From Rhodospirillaceae bacterium (GTDB lineage Bacteria > Pseudomonadota > Alphaproteobacteria > UBA9219), in the NCBI GenBank assembly GCA_003486725.1, contig DNGD01000170.1, positions 1 through 6,862 on the forward strand: DNA of 6,862 bases, written 5' to 3'. The translations under genes were made by a program, and so were the position numbers. Below, piece by piece: positions 1 to 6,336 of the stretch; position 1 is the stretch's first letter, and the number at the start of each line of letters is the position of its first letter. A model generated the notes under the pieces. It was not told the origin of the DNA, did not search any database, and was given only the letters and a program-made list of their open reading frames with translations.

Positions 1-550
1 CGTCCATGCCGCCATAAAGGTGGTTAAGGAACATTTCCTTTGTCAAGGTCGTTCCCTTGCGCAAGCTGAGAAGTTCAAGAATGCCATATTCCTTGCCCGT
101 CAGGTGAAGCGGCGAGCCGTTCACTTCAACGGTGCGTGCATCAAGGTTGACCATCAACTTACCGGTGCGGATGACGCTGTCGGAATGGCCTTTGCTGCGG
201 CGGATGATGGCGTGAATGCGGGCGACCAGCTCACGACGATCGAAGGGCTTGGTTAGGTAATCATCGGCGCCAAATCCAAGGCCTTTGATCTTGTGATCCA
301 GCTCGGAAAGACCGGAGAGGATTAGAATAGGGGTTGTGACGCGGGCGGCGCGCAGGCGGCGCAGAACTTCGTACCCGTCGATGTCGGGAAGCATCAAATC
401 AAGGATGATGATGTCATAATCATAGAGTTTGCCGATCTCAAGCCCATCTTCGCCTAAGTCGGTGGTGTCAACGATAAAGCCTTCTGCCTGAAGCATAAGC
501 TCAATGCTCTTGGCTACGGACGTATCATCTTCAACAAGCAAAACGCGCAT
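1..550 (-). CDS. ctrA: Cell-cycle response regulator CtrA (3' part cut by window edge)
   Basis: This is a two-component response regulator of the OmpR/PhoB type that controls replication initiation, division and flagellar or envelope genes in Alphaproteobacteria. It acts in the cytoplasm as a DNA-binding protein activated by the CckA-ChpT phosphorelay (family knowledge). The visible 183 residues start MRVLLVEDD, giving the acidic pocket D8/D9. The phosphoacceptor is D51 in IILDLMLPD, the same number as in Caulobacter CtrA. The switch-region lysine is K101 in DDYLTKPF. The linker RRSKGHS (117-123) follows. The winged-helix domain begins near 127 and contains [19 protein letters not shown] and LNHLYGGMD, a near-diagnostic CtrA signature. 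Family length is about 230 aa, so roughly 50 residues including the recognition helix lie outside the window. The start at 550 has an AAGAGG ribosome site (558-563) seven bases upstream. Close to certain as CtrA by motif recall; no alignment was run. Confidence 0.95.
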   Translation of the reverse strand, partial: MRVLLVEDDTSVAKSIELMLQAEGFIVDTTDLGEDGLEIGKLYDYDIIILDLMLPDIDGYEVLRRLRAARVTTPILILSGLSELDHKIKGLGFGADDYLTKPFDRRELVARIHAIIRRSKGHSDSVIRTGKLMVNLDARTVEVNGSPLHLTGKEYGILELLSLRKGTTLTKEMFLNHLYGGMD

Positions 551-610
551 GAGACAGCCTCTTAGAAGTCAAAAATACATCTGCACGGTGTCATGGTTTA
601 GCCACAGAGA

Positions 611-634
611 TTAACCACGTTAACCATACTTTAC
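611..634. promoter_or_regulatory. Candidate CtrA-binding site cluster (autoregulation)
   Basis: TTAACCA occurs twice in direct repeat, 9 bp apart (611-617 and 620-626). The second copy extends to TTAACCAT, which matches a CtrA half-site. From that copy, TTAA (620-623), seven bases, then TTAC (631-634) comes close to the consensus TTAA-N7-TTAA. The first pair is spaced N5, not N7, so it is not a canonical full site. The cluster lies about 60-85 bases upstream of the ctrA start codon. CtrA autoregulation is established in Caulobacter; binding here is inference. Confidence 0.45.
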
Positions 635-648
635 GCCTAGTCGTAAAG
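629..648. repeat. Perfect 7-bp inverted repeat (possible operator)
   Basis: CTTTACG (629-635) and CGTAAAG (642-648) are exact reverse complements separated by six bases. The dyad adjoins the TTAACC cluster in the ctrA-nagZ gap. Its size and 13-bp centre-to-centre half-site spacing suit a dimeric DNA-binding protein. Which protein is not apparent from the sequence. There is no G+C-rich stem or following T-run, so a terminator role is unlikely. Confidence 0.5.
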
Positions 649-857
649 CAGCTTTAACAAAAAGTAAACATTATTAACAGAGAAAATTATTAAAATTTTT
701 TTCTGTCACTGATCCGCCATATATTTTTCGAGAATGCCCCTCTAAGTGTATGTTGAATATTGCTTTTAAAAATCATAAAGTTACATATCGACGTTTGCTA
801 TCCGGCGTGTGGTAATGGCTCTGTATGCAACCTAGGGTAGAGTGCTGGAGATAGAAT

Positions 858-1895
858 ATGGGGATCATCAAAGCGGTTTTGCTGGGGTGTGAGGGAGCCA
901 TGTTAACGGATGCGGAGCGCGAGCTCTTCGCGCGGATCAACCCGTTCGGCTTCATTCTGTTTCAACGGAACTGCGAGAATCCCGCGCAGGTGAGGGCGTT
1001 GACCCAAGCACTGCGTGCCAGTGTCGGACGCGACGACGCTCCTGTTTTTATCGATCAGGAAGGCGGACGTGTTGCGCGCTTGAAGCCGCCGCATTGGCCC
1101 TTGTTTCCGGCGCTCCGTCCGATTGGCCGATGGGCTGAAAAGAATCTTGAAAAGGGATGCGAGATTATTCGCCTTCATAGCCGTCTGACGGCAGCGATGT
1201 TGCGCGACGTCGGGATTGACGGGAACTGCGCGCCTGTTTTGGATCTATACGTGGAGGGCGCTTCTTCGGCCATTGGCGATCGTGCGCTGAGCGCGATGCC
1301 GGAGCTGGTTGCCGAATTGGGGCGCTGCGCTGTTGAGGCTTATTTGGAAGGCGGTGTCTATCCTGTAATCAAACACATGCCGGGCCATGGCCGTGTGTTG
1401 GTTGATCCGCATTGTGATTTGCCGTTTGTCGACACCGATGAAGAAACACTTCGATCGACGGACTTCATCCCGTTCAAGGCGCTTTCCGATGCACCGTTTG
1501 CGATGAATTGCCATATCGTTTTTCGGGCGCTTGATCCTTTGAATCCTGTTTCGCTTTCCTCAACCGTTCATCAAAACATCATTCGCGGCGCTTTGGGCTT
1601 TCAAGGTCTGGTGATGAGCGATGATCTGGCAATGGGGGCATTGAAATTGCCGTTGGAGCAGCGGGTGCGGCAAGCATTTGAGGCCGGCGCAGATATCGCG
1701 CTGTATTGTACCGGCTCAATCGAGGGGATGAAGCGGATCGAGCCTGTTCTGCCTGCCTTGAGCGATGCGGCGCAGGAACGCTGGCGGCGCGCGCAGGCCT
1801 TGCGCAAGGCTGCGGAGGGCTCACAGAAAAGCCCGCTGGATCTTGCCTCGATGCGCAAGCAATTCGATGGTTTGATGGCAGAGTTAAGCGCTTAA
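858..1895 (+). CDS. nagZ: Beta-N-acetylhexosaminidase NagZ (GH3)
   Basis: NagZ removes N-acetylglucosamine from GlcNAc-1,6-anhydroMurNAc(-peptides) in the cytoplasm, a central step of peptidoglycan recycling. The 345-residue chain matches the usual single-domain TIM-barrel size of about 340. Visible GH3/NagZ signatures are IDQEGGRVARL (65-75), KHMPGHG (172-178) followed by the catalytic-loop D-P-H (183-185, histidine of the Asp-His acid/base dyad), and GLVMSDDLAMGAL (250-262). In the last, the Asp after Ser (D255) should be the nucleophile by analogy with the GH3 SDW motif. No signal peptide is present, as expected for a cytosolic enzyme. The start at 858 is supported by GGAGA seven bases upstream. 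In many Alphaproteobacteria nagZ precedes scpA/scpB; here it stands alone, divergent from ctrA. Its stop shares bases with the opposing gene. Confidence 0.93.
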   Translation: MGIIKAVLLGCEGAMLTDAERELFARINPFGFILFQRNCENPAQVRALTQALRASVGRDDAPVFIDQEGGRVARLKPPHWPLFPALRPIGRWAEKNLEKGCEIIRLHSRLTAAMLRDVGIDGNCAPVLDLYVEGASSAIGDRALSAMPELVAELGRCAVEAYLEGGVYPVIKHMPGHGRVLVDPHCDLPFVDTDEETLRSTDFIPFKALSDAPFAMNCHIVFRALDPLNPVSLSSTVHQNIIRGALGFQGLVMSDDLAMGALKLPLEQRVRQAFEAGADIALYCTGSIEGMKRIEPVLPALSDAAQERWRRAQALRKAAEGSQKSPLDLASMRKQFDGLMAELSA

Positions 1896-3151
1896 CCCAA
1901 GGGCCGGATCTTGGTGTCATGCATCACGGCGCGGCTGAAATCTGCTCCCGTAATATCCGCCCCGATGAAATTCGCGAAACTGAGATCCGCATCGGAGAAG
2001 TCGGCATCGCGCAAGACGGCGTTTGTGAAATCCGAGTAACGAAGATTGGCTCCGGCAAAACATGTTTTCAGCATGCGTCCGCCCTCGAAGAAAAGAGGCT
2101 CCAGCCGCGATTTTGAAAATTTGGTGCCGACCATCGTGCTCTTGCTGAAGTTCGTGCCCCGCAGGTCAGAGTTGTTAAAGGTGCAATGACGGAAATCACC
2201 GCCCTTCAACGTGGCGGCTTGCAGACTGATGTTCGAGAGATCATGTCCATACCAGACGGCGCGCTCGGCAACCATCATGGTGAGGTTGGCGCCAGACAGG
2301 GAAGGGGCATTGCGTAGATCGTGATCGGAGAGATCAATCCGTTGACCTTCTTCACCTTGGGATTTAATCCAGATTTGGTGGGATTTGATCATCTCGTCCA
2401 ACGGTATTTTCAAGTCGCCGACCGTCAGGCCCATTGGCTTGTCTGTCAACGTACCGGATAAATCCACGTTATCCAGATTTGAAAAATCCATCATGGTGCC
2501 GGTCAAATTTGCGCCGCGCAAATTGACATTCTTCAATTCGCACTGACTAAGATCCGCGCCGGCAAGGTTTGCACCGGTCAGGTTTGCGCCGTTCAAATTG
2601 CCGCGAATGATTGTCGATTTTGATAGGTTGGCATCTTCGAAGTTCGAATTGATAGCAATGGCACCCGAAAGCTTCACCGATCCGAGATTGGCACCGCGCA
2701 TATCAACGCCGCCCGTTCCCTCTTTCCATACGTCGCTATCACTCGTGAAGGTCAGGCCTTTATCGGGGTCATAGGTTGCGTAGGAGCCTTCACGAAGGTC
2801 GGCTTCACTCAGGTTGGCTCCCGCCATAATTGCGCCGCGCAAGCAGGCACCGCGCAGATCGGCGCGAACAAGGCTGGCATGGGAGAAATTGGCTTTGCGC
2901 AAGTCGCAGGCGTACAAAACGGCGTAGTCAAGTTTGCACCGTTCAAAGCTGGTTTCCACCATGATCGAGCTTGTGAAATCCGCGTTCGACATGTCGCTGT
3001 TTTTGAATGACAGACCAGACAAGTCATAATGCTGTAAAATCGCGCGCGTGCCATTGGAACGGCCGCCCTTGTAAGCAACGTGCTTTGCGATAATTTCATC
3101 CAGCTCTGACTGGTCAATCACTGTAAAAGCTTCTGTTTTATCTTTTGCCAT
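1892..3151 (-). CDS. Pentapeptide-repeat protein with two tandem modules
   Basis: The 419-residue protein is dominated by A(D/N)LXX-type pentapeptides, which fold as a right-handed quadrilateral beta-helix; function cannot be deduced from the fold. Repeats run through about 43-120, 150-232 and 280-408. A non-repeat hydrophilic stretch (121-149) breaks the first block. Two similar lead-in segments precede repeat blocks: 17-44 (LDEIIAKH ... RAILQHYDL) and 251-279 (LDEMIKSH ... RIDLSDHDL), so the chain looks like a duplicated module. No signal peptide or membrane helix is seen, so it is probably cytoplasmic. The ATG at 3151 follows the preceding stop by only 16 bases and lacks a good ribosome site, suggesting translational coupling. 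Some pentapeptide proteins mimic DNA and protect gyrase (Qnr, MfpA), but those are uninterrupted single helices without these lead-ins, so that role is not assumed. Confidence 0.9.
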   Translation of the reverse strand: MAKDKTEAFTVIDQSELDEIIAKHVAYKGGRSNGTRAILQHYDLSGLSFKNSDMSNADFTSSIMVETSFERCKLDYAVLYACDLRKANFSHASLVRADLRGACLRGAIMAGANLSEADLREGSYATYDPDKGLTFTSDSDVWKEGTGGVDMRGANLGSVKLSGAIAINSNFEDANLSKSTIIRGNLNGANLTGANLAGADLSQCELKNVNLRGANLTGTMMDFSNLDNVDLSGTLTDKPMGLTVGDLKIPLDEMIKSHQIWIKSQGEEGQRIDLSDHDLRNAPSLSGANLTMMVAERAVWYGHDLSNISLQAATLKGGDFRHCTFNNSDLRGTNFSKSTMVGTKFSKSRLEPLFFEGGRMLKTCFAGANLRYSDFTNAVLRDADFSDADLSFANFIGADITGADFSRAVMHDTKIRPLG

Positions 3152-3167
3152 AGAGGATTGTGCTCGG

Positions 3168-3455
3168 TTATTGTTTTGATTCAGTGAGGGGACGCAGCAT
3201 CTCGCAAAGGCTTCCGCTGCATCGAACTAACATAGAAGGGGGCATTTTGGGAACATTTTCTCCAACCGTTTTGGGGGCGATGCATTCCACGCGATATGTC
3301 GTGGGAGAGTCGACACCCATCCCTTGTTGATAGACCTCTATCTTCTTTGGGATGCAGTTATTGATTCGTGCAACCTCCCGCGCATCTGCCGGAGCAGCGT
3401 GCGCAGTACCTGCACCCCAGAAAAGGAGGGGGATGAGAAAAATGAGGTGTTTCAT
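3168..3455 (-). CDS. Small exported four-cysteine protein, unknown function
   Basis: This 95-residue protein has a clear Sec signal peptide: MKH, a hydrophobic core LIFLIPLLFWGAG, then A-H-A before APADA, predicting cleavage after residue 20. The mature chain of about 75 residues carries four cysteines, C34 (INNCIPKK), C58 (YRVECIAP), C79 (VRCSG) and C84 (SLCEML). An even number of periplasmic cysteines suggests two disulfides. There is no lipobox and no CXXC, so it is neither a lipoprotein nor an obvious thioredoxin. I do not recognise a named family; similar small proteins may be annotated as hypothetical in Alphaproteobacteria. It begins 34 bases after the ppiD stop and ends 16 bases before the pentapeptide gene. 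The start is fixed by an in-frame TAG four codons upstream, yet the AAGGGA sequence directly abuts the ATG and is too close to be a normal ribosome site. Confidence 0.8.
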   Translation of the reverse strand: MKHLIFLIPLLFWGAGTAHAAPADAREVARINNCIPKKIEVYQQGMGVDSPTTYRVECIAPKTVGENVPKMPPSMLVRCSGSLCEMLRPLTESKQ

Positions 3456-3489
3456 TCCCTTAATCTAGCGGTTGAACGTTAACTTGTTC

Positions 3490-5385
3490 TTACTCTGGAC
3501 GATTTTCCCCACGATTTTTTAAATCGTCCAATAAGCGCTGGTTAACACGCACCGGAAAATCCTTTCTAAGATGAAGGATATATTGCTCGACAAGGTTGTA
3601 GGGAAGCTTGTCGGAAAGATCCTCGATCACTTTAATGCGCGATTCTTCAGGCTTTTGCGGGTTCACGGGCACAATATCCGACAGCCTCAAGATATAGTGT
3701 TTGTGGTCGCCGGCGGCTGTTATGACGTCGCCTTTACCCATTTTAAAGATATTGGAAACAGCCTCGGCAGGAACCGATTTGTCCGGTTCGCTTATCAAAG
3801 ACATAGGCTTGGATAGGGTCACGGAAATACCAGCGTGTGAGGCAAAGCTGGTGGCGGGCTTTCCTTCGCGCAAGGCCTTGGCGATTTCCTCGGCCATGGT
3901 GGCGGCCTTGACGGCCTGCTGATCGATCCGCCAATCGGCGATGACCTTGGCCTTGGCTTCTTCAAAAGGCTTCGTGTGGCTTGGCACAATCTGGTCATTG
4001 CGCACGACGAAATATTTCCCTTGTCCACCATCGATGACTTGACCCGTTTCGCCTTGCCCAAGTTCAAAAGCGGCGCGGAGCGTATCGGCCTTGTTGGGAA
4101 TGTCCTTGACCTCGCGGCCATCCATATCGCGACCTTCTTGATCCAGAGCCGGATAACGGTTGAGGCGAAGCTTCAAGGTATCGGCGCACTCCTCAAGAGT
4201 TTTTCCGGAGGCAATCATGTCGTCAAGCTTGTTCACCGTGCTGGCGATCAGATCGCCGACATGTTCTTCCTGCAAGATTGTTTTCAACTCGCCTCGAACG
4301 GAGTCGAGGGTTGGTTTGCCGCCGGCATGGATCGTCTTGACCCAAACGACGTGCCATCCCAAATCGCTTTTGATGGGAGCGGAGACCTGACCTTCTTCAA
4401 CGGCGAAAACGGTCGCGAAGAGTTCGGGGAGAATGGTCTTCTCGCTGATCTTCACCATGGTAACGGGCGTCAGCCCTTTTGCTTTTGCCGTCGCGACAAA
4501 ACTGGCGGGCGAGGGGAGGGAGGTGTGAAAGGCCTTGGCTTTTTCTTCCTCTTGGAAAACAATTTGTACCAGATCGCGCGTTTCGGGCTGGGTCAGCTCG
4601 GCGGCGCGTGTTTCATAGGCCGCCTTGATTTGCTCCTCGGTGATGGTGATGTCTTTGGCCAGACCTTCCGTTTCCAGAGATGCCACCGTCAGACCTCTAA
4701 ACTCCGGCACAAGATAGCGATCCTCATGAGCCTTGTAATAGGCCTCCAAGGCTTCCTTGCTGGCTTCGGGAAGGTTGTTGATGCTCTCATGGCGCAGGGT
4801 GATAACTTCCATGACCCGTTTTGCGCCGCGGGCCTGATAAAGCGTATCCACCATGGTTTTGGGCGCAGGGATCTCTGTCGAGAGCGTCCCGAACAGAATC
4901 TGGCGCGCCGCCTGATTGCGCTCATAATCTACGAACATCTGCTCGGACATGCCGGTCTTGGAAAGAATCTGGTGCCAAAGCTGCGTGTTGAATCGGCCCT
5001 CCCGATCGCGGAGTTGCGGATTTTTGCGCAAGGTGGCCATCACGATTTCGTTGGGAATGTTCAGGCCGAGACGCGCGGCTTCCTGATTAAAAGAATGCTC
5101 CTCGATCATCAGTCTGAGGGTGCGATCCAGAACGCCGATTTGCCGTGCTTGTGCGACGGTCAGGTCGGCACCAAAAACGTTGCGCGCTTCGGGCATGCCC
5201 AGCAAAAAGCGCTGCTCAAGGGTCTGGACGGGGATTTCAATCGCGCCGATTTTTGCGACTTCGCGTTGGTTCGGATTGCCGCGGAACATGTCGCCGATAC
5301 CCCAAATGCCAAAGCTGACGATAAGAAGCATCATAAGACTCTTGAAGATCCAAGATTTTGTCAGGTCGCGCATAGTCTGAAGCAT
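3490..5385 (-). CDS. ppiD: PpiD-like periplasmic peptidyl-prolyl isomerase / SurA-N chaperone
   Basis: This is an inner-membrane-anchored periplasmic chaperone that meets proteins leaving the Sec translocon. At 631 residues it matches E. coli PpiD (about 620). A short basic N-terminus (MLQTMRDLTKSWIFK) precedes one membrane helix at about 13-34, giving an N-in, C-out topology. Residues about 35-230 resemble the SurA-type chaperone domain. A parvulin-like domain lies at about 268-355, ending SDLGWHVVWV (340-349) with the conserved late histidine H345. The early histidine of active parvulins (usually R-H-I-L) is replaced by Q in LVQIVF (272-277), so isomerase activity is doubtful, as in E. coli PpiD. 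A long helical C-terminal region follows. The ATG at 5385 has AGGA (5393-5396) seven bases upstream. It is divergent from tpiA and heads a probable three-gene operon. Confidence 0.9.
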   Translation of the reverse strand: MLQTMRDLTKSWIFKSLMMLLIVSFGIWGIGDMFRGNPNQREVAKIGAIEIPVQTLEQRFLLGMPEARNVFGADLTVAQARQIGVLDRTLRLMIEEHSFNQEAARLGLNIPNEIVMATLRKNPQLRDREGRFNTQLWHQILSKTGMSEQMFVDYERNQAARQILFGTLSTEIPAPKTMVDTLYQARGAKRVMEVITLRHESINNLPEASKEALEAYYKAHEDRYLVPEFRGLTVASLETEGLAKDITITEEQIKAAYETRAAELTQPETRDLVQIVFQEEEKAKAFHTSLPSPASFVATAKAKGLTPVTMVKISEKTILPELFATVFAVEEGQVSAPIKSDLGWHVVWVKTIHAGGKPTLDSVRGELKTILQEEHVGDLIASTVNKLDDMIASGKTLEECADTLKLRLNRYPALDQEGRDMDGREVKDIPNKADTLRAAFELGQGETGQVIDGGQGKYFVVRNDQIVPSHTKPFEEAKAKVIADWRIDQQAVKAATMAEEIAKALREGKPATSFASHAGISVTLSKPMSLISEPDKSVPAEAVSNIFKMGKGDVITAAGDHKHYILRLSDIVPVNPQKPEESRIKVIEDLSDKLPYNLVEQYILHLRKDFPVRVNQRLLDDLKNRGENRPE

Positions 5386-5425
5386 GAAATTATCCTTTAG
5401 GGATTAAAGCGAGTGTGATTCCGGA

Positions 5426-5455
5426 TTGCCGCACGCCATGATAAGAGGGTATGCT
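5426..5455 (+). promoter_or_regulatory. Candidate promoter of tpiA
   Basis: TTGCCG (5426-5431), an 18-base spacer and TATGCT (5450-5455) form a weaker sigma70-like pair reading toward tpiA. Each hexamer matches the consensus in four of six positions. Transcription would start near 5462, leaving a leader of about 48 bases. It occupies the same DNA as the ppiD promoter candidate on the other strand. A GATTC (GANTC) site lies just upstream at 5417-5421. Confidence 0.35.
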
Positions 5456-5466
5456 CGTCTCGGCAA
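5438..5466 (-). promoter_or_regulatory. Candidate sigma70-type promoter of the ppiD operon
   Basis: On the minus strand, TTGCCG (5466-5461) is followed after 17 bases by TATCAT (5443-5438). The -10 hexamer matches TATAAT in five of six positions, the -35 matches TTGACA in four of six, and the spacing is ideal. Transcription would start near 5431 and leave a leader of about 45 bases before the ppiD ATG. Prediction from sequence only. Confidence 0.5.
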
Positions 5467-5509
5467 CAACAACATTAGATGACGGATTACAGAAAACAAG
5501 GGGTGGGGA

Positions 5510-6256
5510 ATGACTAAAAGACGCAAGCTCATCGTCGGCAACTGGAAAATGAATGGCCGTCTGACCTCGGGCCTCAATCTGGCGCGGGAAGTAGCGGATA
5601 AAGCTGTTGCAGCCATGCCGTTGGCCTTTGATGTTGTTCTTTGCCCGCCGGCCACGTTGCTTTGGCCAATCGCTGACGCCCTGATGGGAACGCCCGTGCT
5701 GCTTGGGGCACAGGACTGTCATTATGCGAATCACGGCGCCTATACGGGCGACCTCAGCGCGGGGATGCTCGCGGATCTGGGGTGCCGTTATGTTATTCTG
5801 GGGCATTCCGAGCGTCGCGCGGCTTATGGTGAATCGGGCGAACTGATCTCCAAAAAAGTGACGGCGGCTCAACTCGCTGGATTGACGACAATCGTTTGTG
5901 TTGGCGAGACGCTGGAGCAGCGCGCCAGCGGGGCGACGGATGAGGCCATCGTGCAGCAGCTTTCCTCCTCGTTGCCGGACAAATTCCATGCCGCGCAGCT
6001 TGTGATCGCGTATGAGCCCGTCTGGGCCATCGGAAGCGGGGAGATCCCCAGCACCGACGATATCCGCGCCGTACATCGTCTTGTGCGCCGCTCTCTGGGA
6101 GCAACGGGGGACATGATTCAGGTCATCTATGGGGGCTCAGTTGTTCCCAATAATGCAGAAGGCATCTTGCAAGATCCCGACATTGACGGCGTCTTGGTTG
6201 GCAGCGCCAGCCTGAACAGCGACGGGTTCTGGGCCATTGCGGAGCGGGCACGGTAG
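5510..6256 (+). CDS. tpiA: Triosephosphate isomerase
   Basis: TpiA interconverts dihydroxyacetone phosphate and glyceraldehyde 3-phosphate in the cytoplasm, in glycolysis and gluconeogenesis. The 248-residue chain is the standard length of this dimeric TIM-barrel enzyme. All catalytic parts are visible: GNWKMNG with K13; YVILGHSERR with H99 and the following Ser and Glu; CVGE (130-133); YEPVWAIGSG with catalytic base E169 and the flexible loop 6 (AIGSG rather than the commoner AIGTG); and the phosphate-binding YGGSVVPNNA (207-216). The ATG at 5510 has an AAGGGG ribosome site (5498-5503) six bases upstream. It is divergent from ppiD. In many Alphaproteobacteria secG and pyrG follow tpiA; here a terminator-like hairpin and an opposing gene follow. 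Confidence 0.97.
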   Translation: MTKRRKLIVGNWKMNGRLTSGLNLAREVADKAVAAMPLAFDVVLCPPATLLWPIADALMGTPVLLGAQDCHYANHGAYTGDLSAGMLADLGCRYVILGHSERRAAYGESGELISKKVTAAQLAGLTTIVCVGETLEQRASGATDEAIVQQLSSSLPDKFHAAQLVIAYEPVWAIGSGEIPSTDDIRAVHRLVRRSLGATGDMIQVIYGGSVVPNNAEGILQDPDIDGVLVGSASLNSDGFWAIAERAR

Positions 6257-6336
6257 GCTTGACCTACTGTTGCTAGGGGCATCATTTATTCTGTCTTGGT
6301 TAATAATAAGGCCAAGGAGCTTTTGTAGTGGTGCAA

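Larger units (their letters stand above)
551..857. other. Divergent intergenic control region between ctrA and nagZ
   Basis: These 307 bases separate two genes transcribed away from each other, so they should hold the promoters of both. The middle (about 600-700) is strongly AT-rich and contains four TTAAC elements (611, 620, 654, 674), a 7+7 dyad and two ATTATTAA copies (670-677, 686-693). For nagZ, a weak promoter can be drawn as TTGCTT (760-765), 16 bases, TACATA (782-787); this is poor and only tentative. No convincing sigma70 pair was found for ctrA. No open reading frame of note and no RNA gene is visible. No GANTC site occurs anywhere in the region. Confidence 0.7.

Noticed and set aside
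20..256. 78-codon plus-strand frame inside ctrA
   Set aside because: Antisense to the highly conserved CtrA coding sequence with no motif of its own.
683..699. AT-only hairpin AAAATT / AATTTT followed by a T run
   Set aside because: The stem has no G or C and no gene ends just before it, so terminator function is unlikely; it is ordinary AT-rich promoter DNA.
1706..2116. 136-codon plus-strand frame spanning the nagZ / pentapeptide junction
   Set aside because: It overlaps two well-supported genes in the wrong frame or strand, and its composition changes abruptly at the junction.
1892..3151. Quinolone-resistance (Qnr/MfpA-like) role for the pentapeptide protein
   Set aside because: The protein is about twice the Qnr length, has interrupted repeats and extra lead-in segments, and lies in an envelope-gene setting; only the fold is shared.
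3976..5400. 474-codon open frame on the plus strand, opposite ppiD
   Set aside because: It lies almost wholly antisense to the well-supported ppiD frame, shows no recognisable motif or coherent domain composition, and is best explained as a codon-bias shadow.
5390..6076. 228-codon open frame on the minus strand, opposite tpiA
   Set aside because: Antisense to a textbook tpiA with all catalytic motifs; no family features and no plausible ribosome site.
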